Below are positions 1 to 12,041 of a DNA stretch of 64,000 nt, piece by piece (position 1 is the stretch's first letter; every line of letters begins with the position of its first letter). A program made the translations under genes and the position numbers. The notes under the pieces are model-generated. The model was not told the DNA's origin and did no database searches. It worked only from the letters and a program-made list of their open reading frames with translations. The stretch is from positions 8,618,001-8,682,000 of the forward strand of contig CM074179.1 in the NCBI GenBank assembly GCA_037179385.1, written 5' to 3'. Origin of the DNA: Holothuria scabra. Lineage: Eukaryota > Echinodermata > Holothuroidea > Aspidochirotida > Holothuriidae.

Positions 1-520
1 GAATCATGTACAGCCTAGCCTAGGCCTAGCATGGAAAGAGTTATCCTTTCGTTAGAAGTAACTTAATTATTAAACGTTACTAAGCACAGTACGACTTGAG
101 CCAGACTGTGAGGAAACAATTAAAGTTAGGCCTAACGTTAGGCTATTTCAACAGCAATCTGCGCAGTTTGTAAAAGTAAAACTGCAGCATGCATAACGTT
201 AGGCCCTTTGATGTAAGCCTAGCCCACTATAAATATTGACACAAATGAAGTCCTACTCCTTGACTGTAGGCTATGTAGCTTAGAGTTAGACCTAGCCAAG
301 TCTCATGCCTATATTTACATGAGTAGGCCTAGGCTAGCCTAGGCCGAGGCCAAGCTGCAGAACAATTTGGTTTTATGCTTTGCTTTGGATAATGAGGATT
401 TTAGGACATTTCATTGGACTTCCGTTGTCTTTGCTTTTCAAGCTAGCACTGTAGCAGCAAAGTTAGGCCTTGCAAATTGCATATGCCTAGGCCTACAGCA
501 TAACTTGGAAAGTGTAAGAA
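1..520. repeat. AGGCCTA-rich low-order repeat region
   Basis: The motif TAGGCCTA and its variants (CCTAGCC, GTTAGGCC) recur at about 11-30, 124-146, 321-350 and 481-497. They form no regular period. Short AGGCCTA clusters of this kind are, to my recollection, common in echinoderm DNA, so this is a weak hint of origin. A 67-codon open frame at 367-570 has no recognisable domain and probably occurs by chance. Confidence 0.5.
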
Positions 521-3500
521 GTCAGGCAATTGGGCAGTTTTTGAAGTGTTATGCTTCCTTGGAGTTTTAAGACGATGGTGCTGCATTAATAAAGGTTGTG
601 ACATTCCTTTTGTATTAACAGAGAAACTGTAATTTAATTTGAGGGACGTAAATGCATGGAATCAGCCTGAACACAATGGAATATTAAAACCCGTTCAGTC
701 TCATCAATAATGTCATACTACAAACCAAACTGAATTAAAGGCCATCTGGGCTTCAGGACTAATGTGACTGACAGCCGCAGCTTTGCAACTCGTAGTGCAA
801 TTCAAAGTTTACAGAGCTCTGTAAGTACTGTACCATAATTTAAGAGCGTATTTAATGCAATACTTTGACTTTATGATGACTTTTCATGCCTGCTGTTTGA
901 CATTGGACAAATCTTATTCCCTCAAATTTAATTACTGTAAAATTAATAAATTATGTACGCAGCTGGTATGGTCATAATGATTGCTTATGGATGGACCTTT
1001 GTGCAAACATCCAGCAGATTTTTTCAAGTGCAATGGAAAACACCATTATTTATGAATACTTAACTGTTGCTTTTGAAGTGGTTAGCATCATAGTTTATTC
1101 ACAATCTATGCCAGTAACTTTTTGAAAATATGCACAGATCATCTGCATCACAGTCTTTAGGGTGTTTCAATTTACAGTCACTGTCAATGTGATTGTGGAA
1201 TGGGTTCATATTGTTTGAGAGAACTTTGCAGCATCTGACTTTACTGTAAGTAGCTCATCTCACTATGTCAATGAATTTTCTCTCGATCTTCACCATTCTA
1301 GTAAAAAACCTCAAAATCATACAAAGCGCACAATGTATTGCTATCTACTACAACACCATTATAATTTCAGCCTCAACCATCGTTTTTTCAACAACACCCC
1401 CACCCCATTTTTTGCCCTTCCTTTCCCGTTGCACTTGCCTATAGTATACGGTAGTGCAGTAATTCTGTGTTTGTCAAATTAATAAGCAAAACTCCAGCTT
1501 AATTTTATTTGGCTGGATTTGTTTCCAGCCTAATCTGGCAGTTCACCTGGAATGGCAACCATTGCATCTGGTGCATCCCTACCCTTATATATATTGTTAA
1601 ATTAAAAGGGGCCTAGTAAATGAATGTCAGAATGTCAGTTGTTTTATTTACAAGACTTTCCTTTATGACGTATCATATGATACATAATATATGCAAACTG
1701 AAATTTGGCTGCAGCTCCACAAGACAAAGTATTTTAAACTTTACTTTTTATGTTACATCAGGAATTTTGATTACATCACATATTATGTTTAATGCACTTC
1801 AAAATAAGGCACCAGCAAAGTCATGGAAAATTGACACCATTGTTGGCTGTAATTTGCAGGTGATCAAGAATGAAAGCAAGGAGACATGAATAGCAAAAGA
1901 TCCCTGCCGATGCCAGATTTGTAATTCATTTCTAGGTTGATGTAAAAAAATAAACCTTAGGCATATTATATGGATAACTCTCAAGCAGGCTAAGTTGGCT
2001 GAAGAACCACATACATAAACTGCATGGTGATCAGAATGTTGTACATGATTGATCTACTATCAAACTTTTAGATGTTCACCTTAACTTTCACCTGTGGCAC
2101 TGTATAATTAACCCTTTTTCCATCTTTGTCACCATTTTCATTTCAGCATCAGCCTCACTCAACCGGTAAAATCAGAAAGGAAAACTCTAGGACAACTTAG
2201 TAAAGTTGAATAATTTCAAACGTTAAATGATGCAAGGTTTAATGCACTGGTTACTAGTCTGTAATAATAAAACACAGATCCCAGAAGGATATAACAGCAT
2301 CAGGTATCTCAACTTAACTGGATTTCATGGAGATTTCCTTTATTTTATCACGCTAGGCAAAGAAAATTTGTTGTACCGCAATCTGAAGTTAAAGGAAACC
2401 TTTTGAAATTTGAAAACAGTAACTGAGAACAGTGTCCATTCTTGCTTCTTGTGGTGAAATTTTAGTCAGATCAGAATTGATTTATGGAAGTTGTAAGAAA
2501 TGGTGACTATTGGGATGCTGCACTGAAATCGCCACCTCATCATGGATAATTGTGCCAGGGTACAGTTCTATGTCCACCACGTTTTGTTTTACATATTGTG
2601 TCGAAGAAAATGTCAAATGGAAGGTGCTTTGCTTTATACCCCTTTTTCCTTAATCATATGATACATGGTAAGGAGAAGCTTCTGTGTGTGTGTTTGTTGT
2701 CCAATATTTTGTTTTATTGTGCTCTGTGCTGCTATTTTTTTTAACTTCATTAAGATTATAAATGTGACTCATATTGCAAGGCTTTGTAGAGATACGAATG
2801 TTTGCTGACTAAATTGAAAACTTTCATATAATCACTAATTTCATCGGCCAGGGCTAGAAATAAGACAAAATCACAAGGAAAAATTACTGCTAGTTAATCT
2901 TTAAGGGTACATTTCTTCTTATTTAAAGGGGCCCATGACAAAGAGATGATTTTTTGTTATGAGTGGTATGGTGGTATTTTTTGGAAGGTGAGAAGCTTAA
3001 GTTGTTGCTAAAAATTAAACGTTCATAGCCTTTTGGCCACTAGCTAATTCCTTCAGCCCTGTGAGAGCATGAAAAATCCAACCTTGAACATGTCACTTCC
3101 TTTTCCTTAATTGCAGAGGTTTCTGCGAAAATGAAAATGAGTTTGTTACAGTTGTCGCTCATTATTAAAGTATTGATATTCTTGTAAAGTAAACAATTTG
3201 TTTTGACTTGCAATGGGGGCACTAAGCACTTTTCTGATTTGTTTGTTATTGCTTTGAAATAAATTGTTATTCTCTACAACAACATAGGTTTCCACTGTCT
3301 TGGGCCCGGGCTTTCGTGTCACACTAAGTGGGGAATGAAAGAAGTGTGCATTTCTCAAAACAGGGAGAGATACATGTAGTGTATCCATAAAATTCCCTTC
3401 ACCCCCATTCAATGTCCTTCACATATTTCATGCAAACGGAGAGTGGTACGTTTGAATGGGAGTTAGGTGTTGATTGATCGTGTGACAGAAAATCACTCAA

Positions 3501-4390
3501 GAAAAAGTCAAGTAGTTAGCTCAATCAAAGTTTGAAAATGGATGCCACATATTTTGCAAAGTATGATTTCTGTATCAAACCTGTTAGAGGAAATTCGAAT
3601 ATTAATGGCTGACAAAGTAGTTTTAATGCGTGAAATAAACAATTTGTAACAAAAGATATTCAAGGTCAACAATTTCTAAAGGGTACTTCCCCAATCAGGA
3701 TGTTAAAAACAAAATCATGTTTTTGTGACAGTTGCTAGCATTTTCGCTTTAAAACTGCTGGGGGACACCTTTATCGAGCTATCAAAAGAAGGATAACATA
3801 CTGTACCTAACAAAATCAGCCTAGTGTTTTTATAAGCCTTTTTTGATATTTGATACAGGCTTTAAATGTGCTAAGCCAAGTTAACTTGCGGGAAACATTA
3901 ACATAGCTTCATTTCTTCATATTTATATCTGTCATTAGAGGCAAGGGGTAGAGACACTGGCAAGGAGTATCAGACACAATTTACGAAATAATAGTTCCTG
4001 ATTTCATAAATGGGGTAAACTCAAATAGAGTTTCCTCTGTATGTTTGAAATATGAAGTCATATTTCGTTCTTGTTTTTTAATGATTCAAGTTGTGTTGTT
4101 GGCTAGGAATTTTTTATACAATCATTGTAAGTCTAAAATGACAATCTTCTAAAACTACGTTTTCCATCCTGAAACATTAACCTTTGTACTCGAACAGAAA
4201 CTCCATCTAAACATTTAAAGATTCTACCAAAGTATCTCAAAGAAAGTCAGGACGCTTTATACTTAGGAATCCTACCCCATCCTCACGTCTTTCAATTCAT
4301 AGAAGTGGTAATAAAAACATTTCTGAAAGACCCGCCAGAAATGTAATTTTAATTACCAAAACCGATACCCGAGGTACGCGTATAATACCT
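521..4390. other. AT-rich non-coding stretch, no recognisable gene
   Basis: I read both strands and found only short open frames without known motifs. There is no LINE sequence, tRNA-like fold or convincing exon. It may be intergenic or intronic host DNA. Confidence 0.5.
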
Positions 4391-4394
4391 CATA

Positions 4395-4605
4395 TGGCCG
4401 CCGTTTAACCGGCTGTTACGCCGTGGTTGGCCCACCATCGGTCCTACTGCGGTAGATAGCTGGCAACCGACGTCGGGCCGCTGTTTTACCGACCCGGTTT
4501 CCCGCGGTTGGCCCTCTGCCGGGCCGCCGTCGGACCGATACACAAATCTACGTCGGCCCACCGCCGGCCCGCCATCGGACCGCCATCGGCTTGCTATCAG
4601 GGTTG
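4395..4605. repeat. GC-rich degenerate tandem array (TCGGCCCACCG type)
   Basis: Short units built on CGGCCC, CCGTCGGACC and CCATCGG alternate irregularly for about 210 bp. The composition is sharply GC-rich against AT-rich flanks. The units are partly palindromic (CCGGC/GCCGG). The array lies at the left edge of the retrotransposon nest. No coding function is implied, although it is open in some frames. Confidence 0.6.
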
Positions 4606-4689
4606 CTTGTATACTGTACTACACTCCTGTATAGATTCGTCGTGCCCGTTTTGGAGTACGTGTTAAGAAACTTTTTTTTTCTTTTTGTG

Positions 4690-4838
4690 ATTGCCCGTGT
4701 GTAGGGATAGCAGCATTGTTACGTTAGAGTTAACGGTAGGTGTGAATGTCACACCTCCGCAAGTGTTCAGTTTGTTAAAGAAAATGGGGTAAAGGTGGAA
4801 GAAATGGAGATGTTGCAGGCACTTGAAGCCCGTTTTGT
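4690..4838 (+). pseudogene. LINE ORF1 5' fragment (diverged)
   Basis: The sequence parallels the first 50 or so codons of ORF1 in better copies: a GGGATAGCAGCAT block, a GTCACACC block, and a segment ending ATGGAGATGTTGCAGGCACT that matches ORF1 residues around E-M-L-Q-A-L. The initiating ATG is replaced by TTG. It ends abruptly within the ORF1 N-terminal region. It belongs to an older subfamily, the one seen again at 33490-36056. Just upstream (about 4636-4665) is a plus-strand LINE 3'-tail-like sequence. Confidence 0.6.
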
Positions 4839-4986
4839 GGAGGTGTTTGAGATAACAGAGTTGGGTAGTCTCACCTCAGGTTGCTGTGTTCTGTGCAGCC
4901 CCGTCAATACCGTTGAAACAATATGGCGTCACAACGGAACCTCGTGTCCTCGCGAACGAATCTTGGCTGTTGCAAAAGCGGTATTG

Positions 4987-7900
4987 CTTTTTACGTACAT
5001 AGAAACGGGCACGGAGAACGAATAACACAACTCAGACCAGACGGGACAAAACTTAACTTGAACTATGTACAGAATTCATACCATTACGGACGAAAAGAAA
5101 GATTTACCAAACAAAGAAAAAATATGTACAAAACGATCCCTGAGGAAACAGGATTAATTACAAATTAACTATCACCCGCCCCGCCCGCACCGAAACAATT
5201 GGTCCCCAACGTCTGCCGAACGTGGACCCCGGCAAACGAACAAAGTCGGCCTCCACCCTCAGTTTGATTTCCGTCTTTACCGACGCCAACACGACGTCGA
5301 CAGGCCTCCCTTCACCCCTAAAAACAATATTACATCGGTCTCTCCAAACAGCCAGCTTAATGGAGGCCGAAACAAAGGTGAGTATGCCACGAATACTTGC
5401 ATTGCATGGTGGTGGCGATAGACCATACAATGCATAGTCCCGGCTGACCGCCCAAGTGTTGCAAAGCGTTAGCCGGTCAGCCAGGACTTGAAACCACTCC
5501 CAGAGGAGAGCCACAAAACCACAATGCCAAAACACATGGGGCACACTCTCCCACTTTGTACACCCAGCGCGGGGGCATATGCCATCTCCAAGACGCCACC
5601 GAAGGCGCTTGAGATTGGTTACAATGGCATCATGTGCAATTCGCCACAGCAAGTCCCGCCGGCGGTAGTCTAGTGACTTGCTGTGCACTACGGTCCACAC
5701 TTCCGGCTGTAAGGCATAATCGCTTGGATGGACTTGGCCCGCCAAGTCATCAAAAATGGCCCGGTACAGGTCCCCCGCGCTGGACTGCGAAACCTCCCCT
5801 ACAGTTGACATCATACGGAGAGTATCCCTCATGTGACAATATGTCTTCGAGGGTCTCCCGCTGTGGGGCATACTATTACTAAACAGGGACGGAAAGAACC
5901 CACGGAATGACAATCCCCCCCAATAACGGACAAAATACGCAAAGGGCATCTCACTGTCGACAGCACTAAACGCACACCTTGCCAGGAGAAAACGGAGCTT
6001 TGAGGGAAAATGCACAAGGCCCAGGCCCCCATGTCTAAGTTCCTGGTACACAACCTTTCTTCTGACAAGCTCCGTTTTCCCTGACCATAGGAACTTAAAA
6101 ACGGCCCTCTCAAGTCGCACAAGGGCACCCTCTGGAGCAGCCAGAACAGTGCCCGGGTACCACAAGAGGGGATAAATGAAACGATTAATAACTGTTACTT
6201 TCCCCATTAGACTAATGTAGCGGTCCCCATAGTCTGTCATCCTAGCTTCCGCCAGGTCCACCTTTTCGTTCCAGGTAAGTGACTCAGGTGAGCCGTAACC
6301 AAACCATATACCATTGATTTTCATGGCATCGTCAACCCAAGATGCCACGAAGGGCAGTTGTTTCCATCGCCACTTACCCAAACGGAGTCCTTTGGTCTTT
6401 GCGGGGTTCAGTCTGGCACCAGTCGCTCTTTGAAAGGTAGACAGGGTGTCAGAGAGGGCCCTGAAGGAAGCTAGGTCAGAGACCACACACGTGACATCAT
6501 CGGCATACTGGAGGCACTTGACTGTTGCTCCACCAGGAATATGAAAAGGTCGGAACAAAGGCTCTTCTTGAAGGGCCCTTGCGAGGGATTCACTAAACAA
6601 TACATAGAGTAAAGGTGACATGGGCCATTAACAATAACACGACTATATACATTATTATACAATAAAGCAATCCATTTAACAAAACCCGAGTTCAAAGAAA
6701 ACTTCTTTAAGACTTTAAAAAGAAATCCGTGATCAACCATGTCGAAGGCCTTCTCCTGATCGAGGGAGACAAGCGCGCATGGAAGATCACGGTCCATTAC
6801 ATACTCTACTAAGTCCCGCACCAACCAGAGGTTCTGCTGAATACTGTGTCCCCGCACCGCACATGTCTGGAAAGGCCCTACAAGATCCGGCATGACAGTA
6901 CCTAGCCTGTTGCAAAGGGCTTTCGCCAGGATCTTGTAGTCCACATTTAACAGCGTGATCGGGCGCTTGTTTTTCGGTTCAAGGGGATCTCCAGACTTGG
7001 GTAACAAGGTTATTACGCCTGTGCGTTGCGAGGGGCTCAACGAACCAGCAAGGAAGGCAGAGGTGAAAACATCGCGGAGATCGTGTCCAACGGTACCCCA
7101 AAAGCGTTTGTAGAATTCCACAGGGACACCGTCCGACCCAGGCGACTTTCCGTCCTTCACTTTCGTCACCGCCTTCCAGAGCTCGTCAACAGTCAAGGGG
7201 GAACCAAGTCCATCGTTCTGCTCTGTAGAGGGGAACTTATTAATATTATCTAAAAGGGACTTTTGAAGGACCTCGTCAACATCTGCCTGGGTGTACAGCT
7301 GTTCATAGAAGTTCTGATATACTTCGACAATGTCGAGGGGGTCCTTCTGTACGATACCATGGACGTCCCGGACTGCTTTTATGCGGCGATCAATGGCATA
7401 CTTTGTGACGTCCTGGTAAAATTTGATGGTTGGTTTTTCCTCCGCCTCCACGCAATGCACGCGAGCACGAACACGGGCCCCGTGCAATTTCTGATCAAGG
7501 TGCTGCTGGATGACATGGAGCGCGGAGGAGTCCCCGTTCCTATCTCTAGAGCAGAGCGACAGGAACTCTTCCCTTCTTCGACGAGCTCTTGCTACACAGT
7601 ACTCAACTGTGAACTGCTTGATGCGAGACTTTACATCATCCCACCACTCTAAACCCGTTAGGAAGGCCGGTCTCAATGTTCGCCACCCTTCGTACCTGGC
7701 TTTCAATTGTTCGTTATAGTCAGCCTCCATTAGAATATCTGTATTCATTTTCCAGAACCCCCTCCCTGAAGGCCATGACTCAGGGGGTTGGAAGGAGACA
7801 GTAACTGCATCATGATCCGAAATTGGACATGCCACAACTTCACAATCACTCGGAGACAAAGCCAGGGGAGAGTACACCCGGTCCAGCCTTGAGGCGTCCG

Positions 7901-7991
7901 TGCCATCAGGGCGGTGCCAAGTGAACACGGACAAACCGGGATGTTGCACTCTCCAAATGTCAACCATGTCGTGATTCTTTGTAAACGTGTT
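4987..7991 (-). mobile_element. Tx1/L1-like LINE, 5'-truncated copy (A-type 3' UTR)
   Basis: On the minus strand this copy runs from a truncated endonuclease domain (7991) through reverse transcriptase to an A-type 3' UTR that ends GTACGTAAAAAG at 4987. The next base in the target is C. The 3' UTR carries the CCGTGCCCGTTTCTATGTACG block shared with 19003, 27955 and 33868. By eye it differs from the copy at 19003 by only a few bases over several hundred, so both look fairly young. No target duplication is recognisable at the 5' end, where about 45 bp of unrelated sequence precedes the next LINE piece. Confidence 0.8.
5158..7991 (-). pseudogene. LINE ORF2 (endonuclease C-term, reverse transcriptase, zinc motif), frameshifted
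   Basis: ORF2 polyproteins nick target DNA and reverse-transcribe their own RNA at the nick. Visible here, in minus-strand order, are the endonuclease end with CPISDHDAV (the catalytic SDH signature), then LLPKSGD, RPITLLNVDYKILAKAL, LVSLDQEKAFDMVDH, the YADDVTCVV catalytic box near 6500-6530, and a C-terminal C-x4-C-x7-H-x4-C motif ending before VIVNL-stop at 5158. About 70 bp are deleted near 6619-6625, removing the RQGCPLSP motif and changing frame, so no complete enzyme can be made. The N-terminal half of the endonuclease is missing. The set of motifs fits the L1/Tx1 group better than CR1 or RTE. Confidence 0.8.
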
Positions 7992-8038
7992 AGACTCTCC
8001 ATTGACTCGATGCAGCTGGTGATTGGTCAGTAGTCCTG

Positions 8039-8722
8039 CTTTTTAAGTACATCAAAACGGGCACTGGGAAACAAAGGGAGAGGAACTCAAACCAGACCGG
8101 ACAAAAACACAAAGGCAAAGACTATTTACAGGACCTTAATAATTCCTGTTTTGTTCATAACAATAATGAAAAATAATAGACCCCTTCTGCAGCATACATG
8201 TACAACACCCACCCCACACTGGTTGGTGACAGAGCCAGTGGAGAGTAAACCCGGTCTAGCCTGAAGGCCTCCGTGCCATCTGGTCGGTGCCAAGTGAACA
8301 CGGACAAACCCGGGTGTTGTGCTCTCCAAACGTCAACCATGTCATGGTTCTTTGTGAACATGTCCAATTCCACCATTCCAACACCACCGCTGGAAGGCGT
8401 ACACGAGGGCAGTCTGTCCAGCCGAGTGTCGGGGACGCAGTTAAAGTCTCCAGCCAGGATACATGGGGCACCGCCAGGGACGAAGGATGGTGAAAAAGGT
8501 CTTCCTGTCGGAGGGCCGATTTGGCGCGTACACATTACAAAACATTACAAAGCAAGAAGCTACCACTGGCATGCTTTATGGTAACGCATACCAAACGGCC
8601 CTCGTGATCAGAATCAACTTTTCCAATAACTGTTCCACAAGAAGATGCCGAACCAAAGGAAGCATGCAATCCCCCACCCCACTCGAAGGACCAGGTGTGG
8701 ACATTGTCAGAGGCGGCACCAG
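8039..8722 (-). mobile_element. LINE fragment: endonuclease region joined to C-type 3' UTR
   Basis: On the minus strand an endonuclease piece (about 8705-8222, with LAGDFNCVPD and VFTWHRPDGT) is followed by about 70 bp of unrelated sequence and then a C-type 3' UTR ending GATGTACTTAAAAAG at 8039, next to C. Everything from the end of the endonuclease through the reverse transcriptase is missing. Its 5' side abuts the long inverted-repeat element at 8723. The C-type tail recurs at 21234 (minus) and 33045-33115 (plus). Confidence 0.7.
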
Positions 8723-10468
8723 AATTTGGTTTGGGGTAAATGAAAATCATAGAAGAATGATGAGGCAACAGTTTTGGGGTACAGCACGAATTATAGCCAG
8801 AAGCACCCGTTCCTGAGGGTGAGTCCACTTGGTCGAAACCCTGGCAAGCTTTGAAATGTTATCATGTGTGTGAAAAAAAAAATCTCAGGAGCAATTTATT
8901 ACTTACTTCCATTCACAGGACCCCTTACTGATCTAACGTGAGGGAGGGCAATTGATCGGGCAAGGATGAAATGCCCCCTCTTGCACCACTGTAGCACGGA
9001 ATGCATACCATCGAGAACCTCAAATAGGATATAAAGATCTGAATCATTTGGATCATGGATCACGCGAAGTGAGGTCGTTATTATTGCAATAACGTGAAAG
9101 AATCAAAACTAAAGTAATGATTGTTTCCCGAAAGGGTATTCTGTTTGCCTGTTTGAGAAATATTTGAAGTACCAATGGACAGAAGAAGAACTCCTTCCAA
9201 CTGAATTGGTGGATCTAGTACTGGAGCAGAATGATGAAGGAGAGAACACTAGTGATGATGACTGCTAAGATATTCATGATGATATTTTAGATGAAGAAGA
9301 GGAGGGTGATGACATCTAAATATGTTACACTTTAATCACATCCTATGCTTTACTTTTGACAAGGGTGTTTTATACACACTTACAGGTATGGGTCATTGTA
9401 CTTTTGGTTCTGGTAGTTACAAGGGATGCTATGTGACATGTATTTTGTTGGTAGGGGGGAGGAATTTCACTGCTAATTCATTACACTAAGACAACAAAGC
9501 AACCAAGTTTAGAACATAAATATTAATACTACGTGAATCCAAATTGTGGGCCCAAAATTTTCGAAACACCTAAATAACTTCCACATATTTGCAATTTTAT
9601 ATAATCACATCATCAAATTCAACCTGTGTGGAAATGTTCCCGGGTTAGGGTTACGGGACCAACGACACGGGAAACCAGTGACACTGAGACCATGCAATGA
9701 TGTCCACGGGGGACTATTGACAAGGGTCACTATAGACATTATCCCTTTACTGTAAAGGTCTGGTAGGTATGTGCATGCTAAGACTCCTTACACTAGATTT
9801 CATGCATAATAATTAATATAACAGACAACCCCTTCCTTACACCTTACATTGCTGTTCAAAGTTGTGACACAATCACAGTTGCGAACTGAACTAACATCAA
9901 GTGTGCTTTGTTACTGTACATTACGGTTTTTAATATAGAGTTGTCACACACAAACACAATGCATTCTCAACTTACATAATCTCTCAGGTGTCGTGGAGAA
10001 AAGTGTCATGGAGATTTACACATTACTTTTCATAGACATTTGTCTCACGTAAAAAGTTTTTGTTGTACTCGGAAGCAATAACATGCTTTCTTTCCGTAGC
10101 AGAACAAAGCAACACCCAACTATTCTTCGCTTTCATAACTTCAAATATTTCTCAAACAGACAAACAGAATACCCTTTCGGGAAACAATCACTTTAGTTTT
10201 GATTCCTCCATGTTATTGCAATTATAACGACCCCACTTCGCGTGATCGATGATCCAAATGATTCAGATCTTGATTGAGAAATTATGGGAAGTTTGTAATG
10301 GGGCATTTCATCCTTGGCCCATCAATTGCCCCCTCCCTCACGTCAGGTCGGTAAGGGGTCAGGTGAATGGAAAAACCCGCAGGAACGGGTCCTTCTGGCT
10401 ATGTTTCGTGCTGTACCCCAAAACTGTTGCCTCATCATTCTTCTATGATTTTACCCCAAACCAATTTT
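8723..10468. mobile_element. DNA-transposon-like element with long terminal inverted repeats
   Basis: The left arm (8723-9170) and right arm (10138-10468) are inverted copies. Shared blocks include GGTTTGGGGTAAA, ATGATGAGGCAACAGTTTTG, GATCACGCGAAGTG and CCCGAAAGGGTATTCTGTTT. The left arm carries two extra segments (about 8826-8910 and 8976-9035) that the right arm lacks. The roughly 970-bp centre has no intact transposase. A short frame at about 9150-9318 reads into acidic residues (TSDDD, then DEEEEGDD after a stop) and could be the tail of a lost protein. I see no clear target duplication. It may be a non-autonomous derivative of a cut-and-paste transposon or a fold-back element; the superfamily is unknown. 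Confidence 0.7.
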
Positions 10469-10479
10469 AAAAATTCATA

Positions 10480-10639
10480 ACTTCATAACCTCTCGTTACT
10501 GAAAAAGGCGAAATGGTCGCCATTTTGAACATTTTATTTAATGGCATACATTTTGAAACTGATAGCTGAAAACCTTGAGTACCATTAAACACAAGTGGGT
10601 AAGAACGTCTAAGGCAAAGAGGACGGCGAAATACACAGG
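10480..10639. repeat. Diverged tandem-repeat unit, left part (split by LINE)
   Basis: This stretch resembles 15660-15845: an AAACACA-GTGG-TAAGA block is followed at similar spacing by an AATACACGG block. The full-length LINE at 10640 inserted into this unit, and the rest of it continues at 15362. Confidence 0.45.
10630..10639 (+). repeat. Target-site duplication, left copy (AATACACAGG)
   Basis: The ten bases AATACACAGG occur immediately before the LINE 5' end and again at 15362-15371 after its 3' end. This marks the element limits as 10640-15361. Confidence 0.75.
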
Positions 10640-10958
10640 TTCAGTTGTGGTCTTCGTCGAGAGCGGACGTGTTTCACGGAGCTCTCGCTGATCGTGCTGA
10701 ATTTTGCCATTGTGCTGTACTGTGCTGCTTGTTATACTAACATATACTACTATTGTCGTTTTACCGAAGTGTTGGATATTGGGTGTGGCCTCTCGCTTGG
10801 GGACGTGGTTTGGCCGTGCTCGTTTTAAAGCACGCCTGGTTTATAGTTTTTTGTTGGGTTCCCTTTATTTTTTCCCTGCCTGGATTTGAAGTTTTTCAGC
10901 TGTGCTGAAGTTTTCTCTCTAGTTGCTGCGTGGCCTTGTGCCACAAACCTTTGCTGCT
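10640..10958 (+). promoter_or_regulatory. LINE 5' UTR with initiator-like start and RGACGTGY-like motif
   Basis: The element begins TTCAGT, an initiator-like start. About 23 bases after its A lies GGACGTGT, which matches the RGACGTGY downstream promoter motif described for insect jockey/F/Doc LINEs. The same pair occurs at 23747, and in reverse at about 32703. Degraded forms occur at 36056, 38672, 43745 and 45643. The position at the extreme 5' end suggests an internal TATA-less promoter that is copied with the element. Promoter function is inferred. Confidence 0.5.
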
Positions 10959-12023
10959 ATGCCCGGAGGTCGGGATAGCAGTATCGTTAAGTTACAGTTT
11001 GAGTCGAGGGGGAATGTTACACCCCAGCATGTTTTTCTGTGTTGAAGAACAATAAGGTAGATGTTAAGGATATAGAGATGCTGCAGGCCCTTGCATCCCG
11101 AAATACATATGATTTGAAGTTCCGGACTGATGCTGCCCGATTGAAGGGGGTTTCCTCCCTTAAGGGTGTGGAGGGTCTCACTGTCACCCCATATGATCGC
11201 TCTGTGGTGGTGACGGTGTTGTACCTCAATTTTGAGGTAGATCAGGGCCTGGTGGCGAGGGTTCTAGGACAATACGGAACTGTCTCTGACTGGCGTTGGG
11301 CGTATAATGAAGGTGAACTGGCCGGTATTCTCAACGGAAAGAGACAGTTCCGTATGGAGCTAAAACGAGACATCCCCTCCGTATTGTTCGTAGAGGGTTC
11401 TAAGGCCCACATCAGGTATTTTGGCCAGCCCCGCACCTGTTTCCAGTGTAGGGAGGAGGGGCATGCCCAAACAAACGTTGTGGCAGATGCCTGCAGTTGG
11501 GGCATGAGAGGGCAACATGTCCCAATCAGGTGCGGTGTAACCTGTGTGGGGAGGAGGGACATGTCTCTGGTGCCTGCCCCACATCGTACTCTGCGCGTGC
11601 AAGTGCAGATGTGGAGCGGGCAAGTGAACCCTCGTCTTCAGACCCTGAACCAATGGTGGAGGGAGTTCCTAGCTTCTAAGGGATGTGAAGTGGTCTGTGG
11701 GAACCCTGAGGTAGGCCCTTCCCAACCCTCCACCAGCTCCCGGGGAGGCTGGAATACAAACAGTGGAGCACGACCTTAGATTGTCCTCGGACTCGGAATC
11801 TGACTCTGCCATGTCAGATGTGGGAGGACCTGCCTCAGAGCCTCCACCAAAGGACCCACCATCTGGGGAGGACTGGTTTGATTTGTGTGAGGCCGTTGAA
11901 CTTGAGCCCAAGTTGAAAAGCTCGGCCTCAGGGGAGGTGTCCGACAGGGGAGGGGAGCTAGTCCTTCTGTGCCACCACCAGCATCCATGTAATTAAAAGG
12001 CCAGGTCAGAGACAGTTTTGTAA
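10959..12023 (+). pseudogene. LINE ORF1 (RRM-like, CCHC zinc-knuckle RNA-binding protein), broken
   Basis: ORF1 proteins of this type coat the element RNA. ATG at 10959 opens MPGGRDSSIVKLQF. A central RRM-like region (PYDRSVVVTVLYLNF to about SKAHIRYFGQPRTC) is followed by CCHC knuckles, a Ser/Pro/acidic linker and a C-terminal PPSGEDWFDLCE block. One T is missing from the T run near 11030, shifting frame after about 26 codons. A second deletion near 11465 takes knuckles two and three out of frame. Most of the rest is open in another frame from 11039 to 11779. The stop codon at 12021-12023 is 18 nt before the ORF2 ATG. The RRM plus knuckle arrangement resembles ZCCHC3-like proteins. Confidence 0.8.
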
Positions 12024-12041
12024 TTTCACACTCCACATTTC

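Noticed and set aside
4795..5168. Open frames of 76 and 81 codons over the LINE junction
   Set aside because: They span an ORF1 fragment and a minus-strand 3' UTR; the reading is chance.
8723..10468. LTR retrotransposon
   Set aside because: The terminal repeats are inverted, not direct, and there is no primer-binding site or polyprotein.
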